From: Muribaculaceae bacterium
Lineage (GTDB): Bacteria > Bacillota > Clostridia > Lachnospirales > Lachnospiraceae
Direction of reading: 5' to 3'
Assembly (NCBI GenBank): GCA_023666425.1
Contig: JAMPCA010000001.1
Location: forward strand, 369,764 to 433,763
DNA length: 64,000 nt
Below the pieces are notes generated by a model, which was not told where the DNA came from, did no database searches, and saw only the letters and a program-made list of their open reading frames with translations. The first letter of the stretch is position 1, and each line of letters begins with the position of its first letter. Below, piece by piece: positions 1 through 9,358 of this stretch. A program made the translations under genes and the position numbers.

Positions 1-20
1 ACAGAGTAAGGAAAATACAG

Positions 21-2174
21 ATGAGTGAAGCGATGGATGCGGCAAAGGAAGGAACCGAAGAAAAGAAAAAAAGGTATGCGGGCATACACTGCCTGAACAC
101 GGTGGCGGTTTACTATGGGATTTCGGTAGACGTGGAAGGGCTGGTGCACAAGCTGGGACTTGAGGGAAAAAGCCTGACGCCGCAGGATATTCTGCGGGCC
201 TCAAAAGAAATAAAGTTTAAAAGCCGGCTGACAAAAGTAAACCGCTATGCACTGGAAAAGATGACAGTGCCGGCCATACTGGTCACAAGGGACGGCGGCT
301 ATGTGATCCTCGCGAAAGCGCAGCCGGATAATGTGCTGCTGGTATACCCGTTTAGCCAGAGGCCGGCCGTATTGCCGTATGAGGAGCTGGAGGACATATG
401 GGACGGGGATATCATCCTGCTGATTCCACGTTCCCACAAAGACCGTGATATAAAGTTTGGATTTCGGTGGTTCCTGCCATCCATACTAAAATACAGGCGG
501 CCGCTGCTTGAGGTACTGCTGGCGGCGTTCATCATACAGATTTTATCCATATGTTCGCCGCTGATCACACAGTCCGTAATTGACAAGGTGCTGGTGCATA
601 ACAGTTTATCAACGCTGGATGTACTGTCCATTGCCCTGATTGCTATGCTGGTATTTGACATGATTCTGTCCATTGCGCGCAATTACATTCTGGTGCATAC
701 CACCAGCAAAATAGACGTCATGCTGAGCAGCCGTCTGTTTGACCACTTATTCCGGCTGCCGCTGCGGTATTTTGAAAGCAGAAGGATCGGGGATACAGTG
801 GCAAGGGTCAGGGAGCTTGAGAACATCCGCCGTTTTCTGACCGGTGTGCCGATGATGACGCTTCTGGACTGCGTATTTCTGGTTCTCTATATCATTATCC
901 TTTTTAGCTATAGTACAATACTGACATGGATCGCACTGGCGGTTATCCCGCTGCTTGCTTTTGTATCGGCGGCGGTAACGCCTGTGCTGCGGGAAAGGTT
1001 AAATAACCAGTTCAACTGCGGGGCGGAATCCCAGTCATACATTGTAGAGGCCGTTACAGGGGTTCAGACAATAAAATCATTTGCAATTGAGCCCACGGTA
1101 CAGAAAAAATGGGAGGGGCTCCTGGCGGACTATACGCTGGCGGGATTTAAAACCACTATCTTATCAGGAACGGCAGGAGCCGTTGCAAAATTCATCCAGC
1201 GTTTATTTGATGTGATCATTTTGTGGTATGGGGCAAAGCTGGCGATGAAAGGCGCCCTGACAGTGGGACAGCTGATTGCATTCCGAATGCTGGCGGCAAG
1301 GGTCAGCGAGCCGGTCATGCGTCTGGTTCAGTCATGGCAGGACTTCCAGCAGACATCTATTTCTGTCAGCCGGCTGGGAGATATTTTTAACAGCAAGCCG
1401 GAGAAGAATGCAATGGGCGTAAATACCAGACTGCCATCCGTGCAGGGGAATATACAGTTTCAGGCGGTCAGCTTCCGCTACACGGTGGAGGGGCCGGAAA
1501 TTATAAAGGATATGAGTTTTACCATAAGGCCGAATACAGTTGTCGGCATTGTCGGGCGGAGCGGTTCCGGGAAAAGTACCATATCCAAACTGATCCAGCG
1601 CCTTTATCTGCCCGAGGGCGGGAAGATTCTGATCGACGGCGTGGATATCTCCTCCGCAGACCCGGTCTGGCTGCGAAGACAGATCGGTATCGTGCTGCAG
1701 GAAAATTTCCTTTTCAATGCGTCCGTAAGGGAAAATATAGCATTGCATAACCCGGCGGCTTCCATCGAAGAGATTGTGCGTGCCGCCCGCATTGCCGGGG
1801 CGGATGAATTTATTACAGAGCTTCCGAACGGTTATGATACGGTAGTTGGGGAAAAGGGCGTCGGACTGTCGGGAGGGCAGAAACAGAGGATTGCCATTGC
1901 GAGAGCCCTGCTGTGCAATCCCAAAATCCTGATTTTTGATGAGGCGACCTCCGCACTTGACTACGAGTCAGAGAGCATTATCCAGAGGAATTTAAAGGAT
2001 ATCTGCAGGGGAAGAACCGTGCTGATTATTGCACACAGGCTGTCCACCCTCCGGGACGCGGATGCAATCATGGTAATTGAAAAAGGAAAGCTTGTGGAAT
2101 ATGGCCCCAAACAAAAGCTTATAGAAGCAAAGGGACTGTTTTGGCACTTACTGCAACAGCAGAGCGGAGTCTGA
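21..2174 (+). CDS. Type I secretion ABC exporter with non-catalytic C39-like domain
   Basis: 717-residue inner-membrane ABC exporter of the HlyB/PrtD type, fusing an N-terminal C39-like domain (about residues 15-140), a transmembrane domain (about 155-460) and a nucleotide-binding domain. The NBD shows Walker A GRSGSGKST, signature LSGGQKQR, Walker B ILIFDEATSALD and an H-loop in IAHR. In the C39-like domain the catalytic Cys position aligns with Ala, and the usual His before the hydrophobic strand is Tyr (GGYVIL). By analogy with HlyB it should bind substrate rather than cleave a leader. A HlyD-type adaptor starts 8 bases downstream, so the two probably form one secretion unit. The exported protein is not in the window and may lie upstream. 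The start is the ATG behind a weak AAGGA site. Confidence 0.88.
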   Translation: MSEAMDAAKEGTEEKKKRYAGIHCLNTVAVYYGISVDVEGLVHKLGLEGKSLTPQDILRASKEIKFKSRLTKVNRYALEKMTVPAILVTRDGGYVILAKAQPDNVLLVYPFSQRPAVLPYEELEDIWDGDIILLIPRSHKDRDIKFGFRWFLPSILKYRRPLLEVLLAAFIIQILSICSPLITQSVIDKVLVHNSLSTLDVLSIALIAMLVFDMILSIARNYILVHTTSKIDVMLSSRLFDHLFRLPLRYFESRRIGDTVARVRELENIRRFLTGVPMMTLLDCVFLVLYIIILFSYSTILTWIALAVIPLLAFVSAAVTPVLRERLNNQFNCGAESQSYIVEAVTGVQTIKSFAIEPTVQKKWEGLLADYTLAGFKTTILSGTAGAVAKFIQRLFDVIILWYGAKLAMKGALTVGQLIAFRMLAARVSEPVMRLVQSWQDFQQTSISVSRLGDIFNSKPEKNAMGVNTRLPSVQGNIQFQAVSFRYTVEGPEIIKDMSFTIRPNTVVGIVGRSGSGKSTISKLIQRLYLPEGGKILIDGVDISSADPVWLRRQIGIVLQENFLFNASVRENIALHNPAASIEEIVRAARIAGADEFITELPNGYDTVVGEKGVGLSGGQKQRIAIARALLCNPKILIFDEATSALDYESESIIQRNLKDICRGRTVLIIAHRLSTLRDADAIMVIEKGKLVEYGPKQKLIEAKGLFWHLLQQQSGV

Positions 2175-2181
2175 TAAAGCT

Positions 2182-3735
2182 ATGAGAAACACAGGACAAA
2201 AAGTAAAAGTATATATAGAAAAACGCCGGGCGGCCGGGCAGGAAAAAATGCGCCGGGAATTTCTCCCGGAGGCGCAGGAGATCGTTGAAAAGGCGCCGTC
2301 GCCGATTGGGCATTTTGTAATACTGACCGTTGCCCTTGTGGTGATTTTTTTCACGCTGTGGTCGGTCATTGGAACCATGGACGAGGTTGTCACCGCTCGG
2401 GGAAAAGTGGTAACGGTCAGCGGGGTACAGAGCATTCAGTCACGGGATGCCGGACTGGTGGAGGAAATCTGTGTAAAGGAGGGCGAGCATGTTTCGGCGG
2501 GACAGCCCATCGTGCTGCTGGATACATCCATCAGCAGCCTCACCATGCAGAATACGGAGGAGAGCCTTGCGCTCTTAAAACTTGAGAATGAACTTTTATC
2601 TGCTGTTCTGGAAGGTGAGGATATATCCGGGCGGCTGTCCGGGGAAGAGGATGCGGACAGAATACAGATGATCAATTATGTACTGGCAATCCAGACAGAA
2701 TACCAGAGCCGGAGAAAAGAGCTGGACAGTGCCGTCAGCCAGGCACAGTCGCAGATAGAGCTCGAAGAGGAAGCACTGGAAAAAATGAAGGAGAACATCG
2801 CCTTTCTTGAGACAGAGAGGGAGGCGCTGGCGGAACTGCTGAATTATTCCAACGCAGAGGAGTGGAATGCAGAAAAGATACAGTTATCCATTGCCTACAA
2901 GGAGGAGGAGCTGGAATCATACCGGAAGCTCTACGAGCTTGGCGCATTGTCAAAAGCGGAGGTTGCGCAGGCCGAACTGGAGCTTGAACAGCTGAAAAGG
3001 GATTATGAGAAGCAGAAGGGGCTGGTGGTTTATGAGGATTCTGACAACAGCCTGCGAATGATTGAAATAGATAACCAGCTGCTTGCCGGGCAGAGAGACT
3101 GCAACAGCCAGGAGATGGTGATTGTACTGGCAGAGCAGAAATACCGGCAGGCTTTGGGCAGCCTGGGTACTTTAGAGGCAGAGTTCCGGGAAAAGATCGC
3201 GGGTCTGCTTGTTGAAAATGAAAACAGAATCAGCGCGCAGGAGGGGGACTACGAAAAACAGCAGATTTATGCTAAGCAGCAGAAAATCGTGGCGCCGGTA
3301 GACGGAATTATCAGAACACTGGACGTAAACACGAAGGGAGCCGCTTTAACAATGGCACAGCCGGTCGCGGAGCTGCTTCCGGATGGCGGGCAGATGATCG
3401 TGGAAGTGACGGTGCTGAATCAGGATATCGGCTGCATTCAGGTGGGACAGCCGGTCGCCCTGAAACTGGACGCATACAATTTTCAGGAATACGGAAAGCT
3501 GGAGGGGACAATTGTTTCCATCAGCCCGGATGCGCTGCCGGATGAACAGAGGGGCTGGGTCTATCAGGCAAAAGTTGAGATTGACGATGAAGCGTTTCGG
3601 GAGAAAAACCCGGATGCAGAAATCGGCACAGGACTGGAATGTACGGCAGAGGTAAAGGTTGGAGAGCGGAGGATCATAGACTTTTTCCTAGAGCCAATTG
3701 TGGAGCATTTTGACGGAAGCCTGAAAGTGCAATAG
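2182..3735 (+). CDS. HlyD-family membrane fusion/adaptor protein of the exporter
   Basis: 517-residue periplasmic-adaptor-type protein. A cytosolic N-terminus is followed by one membrane segment (about residues 47-70, HFVILTVALVVIFFTLWSV). Next come a biotinyl-lipoyl-like half motif (GLVEEICVKEGEHVSAGQP), a long Glu/Gln-rich coiled coil (about 130-380), the second lipoyl half (KIVAPVDGIIRTL) and a beta-barrel tail. This is the HlyD/LapC architecture. It starts 8 bases after the ABC gene and should form the trans-envelope part of that exporter. In a Gram-positive cell there is no outer membrane channel, so the adaptor probably spans membrane to wall. The substrate is unknown. A strong GC-rich hairpin follows the stop. 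Confidence 0.85.
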   Translation: MRNTGQKVKVYIEKRRAAGQEKMRREFLPEAQEIVEKAPSPIGHFVILTVALVVIFFTLWSVIGTMDEVVTARGKVVTVSGVQSIQSRDAGLVEEICVKEGEHVSAGQPIVLLDTSISSLTMQNTEESLALLKLENELLSAVLEGEDISGRLSGEEDADRIQMINYVLAIQTEYQSRRKELDSAVSQAQSQIELEEEALEKMKENIAFLETEREALAELLNYSNAEEWNAEKIQLSIAYKEEELESYRKLYELGALSKAEVAQAELELEQLKRDYEKQKGLVVYEDSDNSLRMIEIDNQLLAGQRDCNSQEMVIVLAEQKYRQALGSLGTLEAEFREKIAGLLVENENRISAQEGDYEKQQIYAKQQKIVAPVDGIIRTLDVNTKGAALTMAQPVAELLPDGGQMIVEVTVLNQDIGCIQVGQPVALKLDAYNFQEYGKLEGTIVSISPDALPDEQRGWVYQAKVEIDDEAFREKNPDAEIGTGLECTAEVKVGERRIIDFFLEPIVEHFDGSLKVQ

Positions 3736-3754
3736 AAGAGTATCTGAAAACATA

Positions 3755-3783
3755 ACGGGGGGGAGGCGGCTGCCTCCCCCCGT
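3755..3783. terminator. GC-rich hairpin between convergent genes
   Basis: A near-perfect inverted repeat with arms ACGGGGGGGAGGC and GCCTCCCCCCGT lies between the stop of the HlyD gene and the stop of the minus-strand HD-GYP gene. It has no clear T-run on either side, so it is a probable bidirectional terminator judged on stem strength and position only. Confidence 0.6.
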
Positions 3784-3787
3784 CATG

Positions 3788-4999
3788 TCACGCCCGCGCG
3801 TCGTAGGACTGCGGCTGCGGCTCCGCCTCCCGCGCCCTCTCGTGGGCTTTTCTTAATCCCTCCCGGAACCGGCTGGTGAGTTTCGTCAGCTCCTCGTCCG
3901 GCACAAACTGTTTGATGGTTTCCTCGTCCACCTTGATCCGGTTGTCCATGGTCTTCATAATGTCCACGATCTGGATCTCCCGGTGTACCCGGAAAATACT
4001 CAGGTCGTAGATCTGATTATCCGAAAGACGCAGGATTACCGGGCGGAGATAGTCGTCTGTGTTCTCCACGAGGACGATGCCCTTGTCACCGGTCGAGAGA
4101 TCCACGCTGGCGGCCTTTGGCACGATATGGATGCACTCCGCGAGTGTAGAGACAACGTCCGGGTGATACAGACCGGGAGAATTCTTTAGCTGCTGCATGG
4201 CCATGATCTCGGAGATGGGCTCATAGCCCACATTCATCGCGGTAATCTGGTCGAACTGCACCGCGACCCTGAGCATGTCCACCATGTACTGCAGATCCTT
4301 GTCAGGGGCGGCGGAGAGCTTCTCCGGATGGTCAGCGAACACAAAAGCCTGAATCAGCGCCAGCGCGCGCGGGAAAAAGTCATAGCTGCCCGCATACATG
4401 GAGAGATACTCAAGCCCCTGCTCGAGACTCTGCTGAATGAGCTTTTTATCCTCGGCAGTGCGGTTCGGCCCCTTTTCCAGCGTGGACTTCGGCACATACT
4501 GATAGCCGATATCATAGAGCAGGGCGGCTGTCACCATCGTCATCTGCTTGGGGACAGAGTACTGCATCCGGCTGGTCATCATCGCAATCAAAATCGCGGT
4601 GCTGATGGCATGCTTGTACATGAAATCATCCCCGCTGCGCAGATTCTGGTTAAAATTCACCCGGTGGTCGAGGGAACCGTAGTGCTTAAGAATATCCTGC
4701 AGAAAGGAGTAGAGAGGCTCCAGCTTTTTGCGCTGCAGGATCAGATTCACACACTCCCGCAGCTTAAACATGTACACAGTCTGGAGCTGTTCGAATTCCA
4801 GATCCTCCCGGGTAAGGGGAGGCACAGGTTCCGCGGGCTCAAGGATATAGATTCCGAACAGTCCAAAATTATTGACACTGGCAATGCCTGCCTCCGTGAG
4901 CTGGGAATTGCGCTCGTAGAGCAGGACTCCGTTTTTGTTGTAGATAGGCTTGGCCAGACGCATGCCGGCCTTCAAGTTCTCCGTTCTGATAAAACGCAT
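3788..4999 (-). CDS. Degenerate HD-GYP-domain protein
   Basis: 403-residue cytoplasmic protein. The N-terminal part (LKAGMRLAKPIYNKNGVLL) is the small domain often found ahead of HD-GYP phosphodiesterases. The HD-GYP core is recognisable but altered. The metal-binding HD(I)GK motif reads YDIGY in LLYDIGYQYVP, and no HHExxxGxGYP motif is present (FADHPEKLSAAPDKD at that place). It is therefore unlikely to hydrolyse cyclic di-GMP and may act as a binding or scaffold protein. The start at 4999 is chosen because AGGAGGAAATGACGAT precedes it; a frame extension upstream has no ribosome site. It is convergent with the exporter genes and divergent from the butyrate operon. Confidence 0.7.
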   Translation of the reverse strand: MRFIRTENLKAGMRLAKPIYNKNGVLLYERNSQLTEAGIASVNNFGLFGIYILEPAEPVPPLTREDLEFEQLQTVYMFKLRECVNLILQRKKLEPLYSFLQDILKHYGSLDHRVNFNQNLRSGDDFMYKHAISTAILIAMMTSRMQYSVPKQMTMVTAALLYDIGYQYVPKSTLEKGPNRTAEDKKLIQQSLEQGLEYLSMYAGSYDFFPRALALIQAFVFADHPEKLSAAPDKDLQYMVDMLRVAVQFDQITAMNVGYEPISEIMAMQQLKNSPGLYHPDVVSTLAECIHIVPKAASVDLSTGDKGIVLVENTDDYLRPVILRLSDNQIYDLSIFRVHREIQIVDIMKTMDNRIKVDEETIKQFVPDEELTKLTSRFREGLRKAHERAREAEPQPQSYDARA

Positions 5000-5138
5000 A
5001 TCGTCATTTCCTCCTGAAGTACCCAAATATAGAAATATCTGATAGATTTAAGATACCACATTTTTACAGATTGTTCAATCAGCACAAGAAAAAAGTCCAC
5101 ATTTTTCTTTTCATACCAGCATTTTACATAAATTTTCA

Positions 5139-5167
5139 TTGCTTTTACAAGAAATATGTGGTAAAAT
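5139..5167 (+). promoter_or_regulatory. Sigma-A promoter of the butyrate operon
   Basis: TTGCTT and TAAAAT hexamers are separated by 17 bases, with a TG just upstream of the -10. The initiation point would be near 5174, about 55 bases before the thiolase start. The surrounding AT-rich segment (5027-5229) holds no other gene. Confidence 0.65.
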
Positions 5168-5229
5168 ATCTTCGTTAAAAAATTAACAGCGCTTTACGGC
5201 GCAGCTTGAAGTTAAAGGAGACGAAGCAA

Positions 5230-6414
5230 ATGGCAAAGAAAGTTGTATTAGCAGGTGCTTGCCGTACCGCAATCGGCAAAATGGGTGGAGCATTGAGCAA
5301 TACTCCGGCAGCAGATCTGGGAGCAATTGTAATCAGGGAGGCTCTGAACCGGGCCGGCGTGAAGCCGGAGCAGGTGGATGAGGTCAAGATGGGCTGTGTG
5401 ATCCAGGCGGCGCAGGGACAGAACGTTGCGCGTCAGGCGGCCATTAAGGCAGGACTTCCGATCGAGGTTCCGGCGATCACCCTCAATGTGGTGTGCGGAT
5501 CAGGACTTAAGTGTGTCAACGATGCGGCTACCATGATTCTGGCGGGAGAGGCGGATATCGTAGTTGCGGGCGGTATGGAGAACATGTCCATGGCTCCCTA
5601 CGCCATGACCAAGGCGCGTTTTGGATACCGCATGAACAACGCGACGATCATCGACACGATGGTGAACGACGCCCTGACGGATGCGTTCAACCACTATCAC
5701 ATGATGATCACGGCTGAGAACGTATGCGATAAATACGGGATTACGAGAGAGGAGCTCGACGAGTTCTCTGCAAACAGCCAGCAGAAGTGTGAGAAGGCCA
5801 TTGCCGAGGGTAAGTTCGACGATGAGATCGTTCCGGTTCCGGTAAAGGTTAAGAGAGATATGGTAGACTTCGTGAAGGACGAGGGTCCCCGCGCAGGCAC
5901 GACCAAGGAGTCTCTTGCGAACTTGAAGTGCTGCTCCGGCAAGGATGGCGGACTTGTTACCGCTGGAAACGCATCCGGCATCAACGACGGCGCGGCTGCA
6001 ATCGTAGTGATGAGCGAGGAGAAGGCGAAGGAGCTGGGCGTTACACCGATGGCTACATGGGTAGCCGGTGCGCTGGGCGGCGTAGAGCCTGAGATCATGG
6101 GCGTGGGTCCGGTAGCTTCCACCAGAAAGGTATTTGCAAAGACCGGCCTTACCATCGACGACATGGATCTGGTAGAGGCGAACGAGGCATTTGCGGCACA
6201 GTCCATCGCGGTTGCCAGGGATCTGAATTTCGATATGTCAAAGGTGAATGTCAACGGCGGAGCCATCGCGTTAGGCCATCCGGTAGGAGCCAGCGGCTGC
6301 CGTATTCTTGTTACCCTGCTTTATGAGATGAAGAAGCGCAGCGCAAACCGTGGACTTGCGACGCTGTGCATCGGCGGCGGAATGGGCTGCTCAACCATCG
6401 TTGAGAAATACTAA
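5230..6414 (+). CDS. thl: Acetyl-CoA C-acetyltransferase (thiolase)
   Basis: 394-residue thiolase condensing two acetyl-CoA to acetoacetyl-CoA, the first step of butyrate synthesis. The nucleophile Cys is in NVVCGSGLK. The catalytic His is in [14 protein letters not shown], and the second Cys is in [15 protein letters not shown] is also present. Size matches the family. The start at 5230 (MAKKVVLAG) sits 9 bases after AAGGAG; an in-frame ATG at 5206 has no such site. It is first gene of a thl-hbd-bcd-etfB-etfA operon and uses the C-rich codon pattern of a highly expressed gene. Confidence 0.96.
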   Translation: MAKKVVLAGACRTAIGKMGGALSNTPAADLGAIVIREALNRAGVKPEQVDEVKMGCVIQAAQGQNVARQAAIKAGLPIEVPAITLNVVCGSGLKCVNDAATMILAGEADIVVAGGMENMSMAPYAMTKARFGYRMNNATIIDTMVNDALTDAFNHYHMMITAENVCDKYGITREELDEFSANSQQKCEKAIAEGKFDDEIVPVPVKVKRDMVDFVKDEGPRAGTTKESLANLKCCSGKDGGLVTAGNASGINDGAAAIVVMSEEKAKELGVTPMATWVAGALGGVEPEIMGVGPVASTRKVFAKTGLTIDDMDLVEANEAFAAQSIAVARDLNFDMSKVNVNGGAIALGHPVGASGCRILVTLLYEMKKRSANRGLATLCIGGGMGCSTIVEKY

Positions 6415-6466
6415 AAAACAGAATCTTTGCCAAAGAATGATAGTATAGAATTTAGGAGGAATTAAA

Positions 6467-7339
6467 ATGAAAGTTGGTGTTATCGGCGCTGGCACTATGG
6501 GTCAGGGAATTGCCAAGGCTTTTGCACAGGTAGACGGATATGAGGTTGCACTCTGCGACATTAAGGAAGAGTGGGCGCAGGGAGGAAAGGACAAGATCGC
6601 CAAGGGCTATGCGAGACTTGTGGAGAAAGGCAAGATGACGCAGGAGGCGGTAGACGGCATCCTCGCCAAGATTACGCCAGGCCTTAAGGAGAACCTCTGC
6701 GCAGACTGCGATCTGATCGTAGAGGCTGCCTTTGAGGATATGCAGGTAAAGAAGACGACCTTCTCCGAGCTGGACAAGATTGCAAAGAAGGAGTGCATTT
6801 TTGCTTCCAATACTTCCAGCCTTTCCATTACAGAGATCGGCAATGGCCTGAGCCGTCCGATGATCGGTATGCATTTCTTTAACCCGGCAGACCGCATGAA
6901 GCTCATCGAGGTGATTGCAGGTGTGAACACCCCGGCGGAGACGGTAGATGCGATCAAGAAGATTTCGGAAGAGATCGGCAAGACTCCGGTGCAGGTAAAT
7001 GAGGCGGCAGGCTTCGTTGTGAACCGCATCCTGATTCCGATGATCAATGAGGCGGCCTTCATCAAGATGGAGGGTGTTTCCGATATCGCCGGTATTGATA
7101 CCGCTATGAAGCTCGGTGCGAACCATCCGATGGGACCGCTGGAGCTGGGAGACTTCATTGGTCTGGATATCTGCCTTGCAATCATGGACGTGCTTTACAA
7201 TGAGACTGGCGACAGCAAGTACCGCGCATGTCCGCTGATCCGCAAGATGGTACGCGGCGGCAATCTCGGCGCGAAGAGCGGCAAGGGCTTCTACATCTAC
7301 AATGCAGACCGCACCAAGACCCCGGTGGACGCGAATTAG
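6467..7339 (+). CDS. hbd: 3-hydroxybutyryl-CoA dehydrogenase
   Basis: 290-residue NAD(P)-dependent dehydrogenase reducing acetoacetyl-CoA to 3-hydroxybutyryl-CoA. The N-terminal Rossmann motif is GVIGAGTMGQGIA. The substrate and catalytic region includes SNTSSLSITEI and GMHFFNPADRMKLIE, with the catalytic His in FFNP context, followed by the helical C-terminal domain (NHPMGPLELGDFIGLD). AGGAGGAATTAAA precedes the start. It lies 52 bases after thl and 42 bases before bcd in the same operon. Confidence 0.96.
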   Translation: MKVGVIGAGTMGQGIAKAFAQVDGYEVALCDIKEEWAQGGKDKIAKGYARLVEKGKMTQEAVDGILAKITPGLKENLCADCDLIVEAAFEDMQVKKTTFSELDKIAKKECIFASNTSSLSITEIGNGLSRPMIGMHFFNPADRMKLIEVIAGVNTPAETVDAIKKISEEIGKTPVQVNEAAGFVVNRILIPMINEAAFIKMEGVSDIAGIDTAMKLGANHPMGPLELGDFIGLDICLAIMDVLYNETGDSKYRACPLIRKMVRGGNLGAKSGKGFYIYNADRTKTPVDAN

Positions 7340-7381
7340 TTTTGGGCAAGTATAATAAAAATAATGGAGGAAATGTATATC

Positions 7382-8536
7382 ATGGATTTCACTTTAGACA
7401 AGAAGCATGAGATGGCCCGCGAGCTGTTCAGCCAGTTTGCGGAGACCGAAGTAAAGCCTCTTGCGCAGGAGACTGACGAGACGGAGCAGTTCCCGGCGGA
7501 GACGGTTAAGAAGATGGCGAAATACGGGTTCATGGGAATCCCGGTTCCGAAGGAGTACGGCGGACAGGGCTGTGATCCGCTCACCTATGTGATGTGTGTG
7601 GAGGAGCTGTCCAAGGTATGCGCGACGACCGGCGTAATTGTGTCGGCACACACCTCTCTCTGCATCGACCCGATTATGACCTACGGTACAGAGGAGCAGA
7701 AGCAGAAATATGTGGTGCCCCTCGCAAAGGGTGAGAAGCTGGGTGCTTTCGCGCTGACCGAGCCCGGCGCAGGAACGGATGCGCAGGGTGCGCAGACAAA
7801 GGCCGTACTGGACGGAGACGAGTGGGTACTGAACGGCTCAAAGTGCTTCATCACCAACGGCAAGGTTGCGGATGTTTACATTGTGATCGCAATTACCAGC
7901 GTGACCGAAGACAAGAGAGGCAGAAAGAAGAAGAATTTCTCAGCATTTATCGTGGAGAAGGGCGCTCCCGGATTTTCTTTCGGAACCAAGGAAAAGAAGA
8001 TGGGTATCCGCGGTTCTTCTACCTACGAGCTGATTTTTGAGGATTGCAGAATTCCGAAGGATGCGCTGCTTGGCGTAGAGGGCAAGGGATTCCCGATCGC
8101 TATGCACACGCTGGACGGCGGCCGTATCGGTATCGCATCGCAGGCGCTTGGCATCGCGGAGGGCGCATTGGATCGCGCAATCGCTTATACCAAGGAGAGA
8201 AAGCAGTTTGGACGCTCCATCGCCCAGCAGCAGAATACACAGTTTAAGCTGGCGGATATGGCTGCGAGAATCGAGGCGGCGCAGCTGCTTGTGTACAAGG
8301 CTGCAAAGGCAAAAGAGACACAGAAGGTATATTCTGTGGAGGCGGCAAAGGCGAAGCTGTTCGCTGCTGAGACGGCGATGGCAGTTACCACTGAGGTCGT
8401 GCAGCTGTTCGGCGGATACGGATATATCCGTGAGTACGATGTTGAGCGTATGATGCGTGACGCCAAGATTACAGAGATCTACGAGGGAACCTCCGAGGTT
8501 CAGCGTATGGTTATCTCTGGTGCATTACTTAAGTAG
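7382..8536 (+). CDS. bcd: Butyryl-CoA dehydrogenase (acyl-CoA dehydrogenase)
   Basis: 384-residue FAD-dependent dehydrogenase. With EtfAB it reduces crotonyl-CoA to butyryl-CoA, in this lineage coupled by electron bifurcation to ferredoxin reduction. Family motifs include FALTEPGAGTDAQ, FITNG and QLFGGYGYIREYDVERMMRD. The catalytic base Glu is in EIYEGTSEVQRM. The start at 7382 (MDFTLDKKHEM) matches the conserved N-terminus. The in-frame ATG at 7364 overlaps the GGAGG ribosome site and is not used here. The etfBA genes directly downstream support bcd over other acyl-CoA dehydrogenases. Confidence 0.95.
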   Translation: MDFTLDKKHEMARELFSQFAETEVKPLAQETDETEQFPAETVKKMAKYGFMGIPVPKEYGGQGCDPLTYVMCVEELSKVCATTGVIVSAHTSLCIDPIMTYGTEEQKQKYVVPLAKGEKLGAFALTEPGAGTDAQGAQTKAVLDGDEWVLNGSKCFITNGKVADVYIVIAITSVTEDKRGRKKKNFSAFIVEKGAPGFSFGTKEKKMGIRGSSTYELIFEDCRIPKDALLGVEGKGFPIAMHTLDGGRIGIASQALGIAEGALDRAIAYTKERKQFGRSIAQQQNTQFKLADMAARIEAAQLLVYKAAKAKETQKVYSVEAAKAKLFAAETAMAVTTEVVQLFGGYGYIREYDVERMMRDAKITEIYEGTSEVQRMVISGALLK

Positions 8537-8554
8537 GAAGGAGAGCAAAAATAC

Positions 8555-9337
8555 ATGAATATCGTAGTATGTATTAAACAGGTTCCCGACACAAAGGGCG
8601 GCGTAAAGTTTAACCCGGACGGAACACTTGACAGAGCGGCGATGCTTGCCATTATGAACCCGGACGATAAGGCAGGCCTTGAGGCGGCGCTTAGAATCAA
8701 AGACGAGACCGGCGCGAAGGTGACGGTTCTCACCATGGGACTTCCCAAGGCGGACGCAGTGCTTCGCGAGGCGATGGCTATGGGTGCGGACGAGGCAGTG
8801 CTTGTGACAGACCGCGTGCTGGGAGGCGCTGACACATGGGCGACCTCCACGACCATTGCAGGTGCGATCCGCAATATGGATTACGATCTGATCATCACCG
8901 GGCGTCAGGCAATCGACGGGGATACGGCGCAGGTTGGCCCGCAGATTGCAGAGCATCTCGGACTTCCGGTAATCTCCTATGCAGAGGACATCAAAGTGGA
9001 GGGAGACTCCGTGATCGTAAAGCGTCAGTACGAGGACAGATACCATGAGCTTAAGGCAAAGCTGCCCTGCCTGATCACCGCACTCTCCGAGCTGAATGAG
9101 CCCAGATATATGACTCCGGGCGGAATCTTTGAGGCATGTGACAAGGACGTGACTGTATGGGGCCGGGCGGATCTTAAGGATGTGGACGATTCGAATCTTG
9201 GTCTTGCCGGATCACCGACAAAGATTGCGAAGGCTTCCGACAAGGTACCGAAGGGAGCTGGCGAGAAGGTCAACCTTGATCCTGCGGAATCAGTCAACTA
9301 CCTGATCGGCAAATTCAAAGAGAAGCACATCATATAG
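8555..9337 (+). CDS. etfB: Electron transfer flavoprotein beta subunit
   Basis: 260-residue ETF beta subunit. It begins with the family N-terminus MNIVVCIKQVPDT and contains ITGRQAIDGDTAQVGPQIAE, the nucleotide/FAD-contacting segment. It partners EtfA and Bcd in the bifurcating Bcd-Etf complex, taking electrons from NADH. An AAGGAGAG ribosome site lies upstream. It is 18 bases after bcd and 21 bases before the chosen etfA start. Confidence 0.95.
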   Translation: MNIVVCIKQVPDTKGGVKFNPDGTLDRAAMLAIMNPDDKAGLEAALRIKDETGAKVTVLTMGLPKADAVLREAMAMGADEAVLVTDRVLGGADTWATSTTIAGAIRNMDYDLIITGRQAIDGDTAQVGPQIAEHLGLPVISYAEDIKVEGDSVIVKRQYEDRYHELKAKLPCLITALSELNEPRYMTPGGIFEACDKDVTVWGRADLKDVDDSNLGLAGSPTKIAKASDKVPKGAGEKVNLDPAESVNYLIGKFKEKHII

Positions 9338-9358
9338 TTAAAGAGTATGGAGGAAAAA

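Noticed and set aside
21-450. Active C39 leader peptidase of a bacteriocin exporter
   Set aside because: The catalytic Cys position is Ala and the His position is Tyr, so the domain should not cleave double-glycine leaders.
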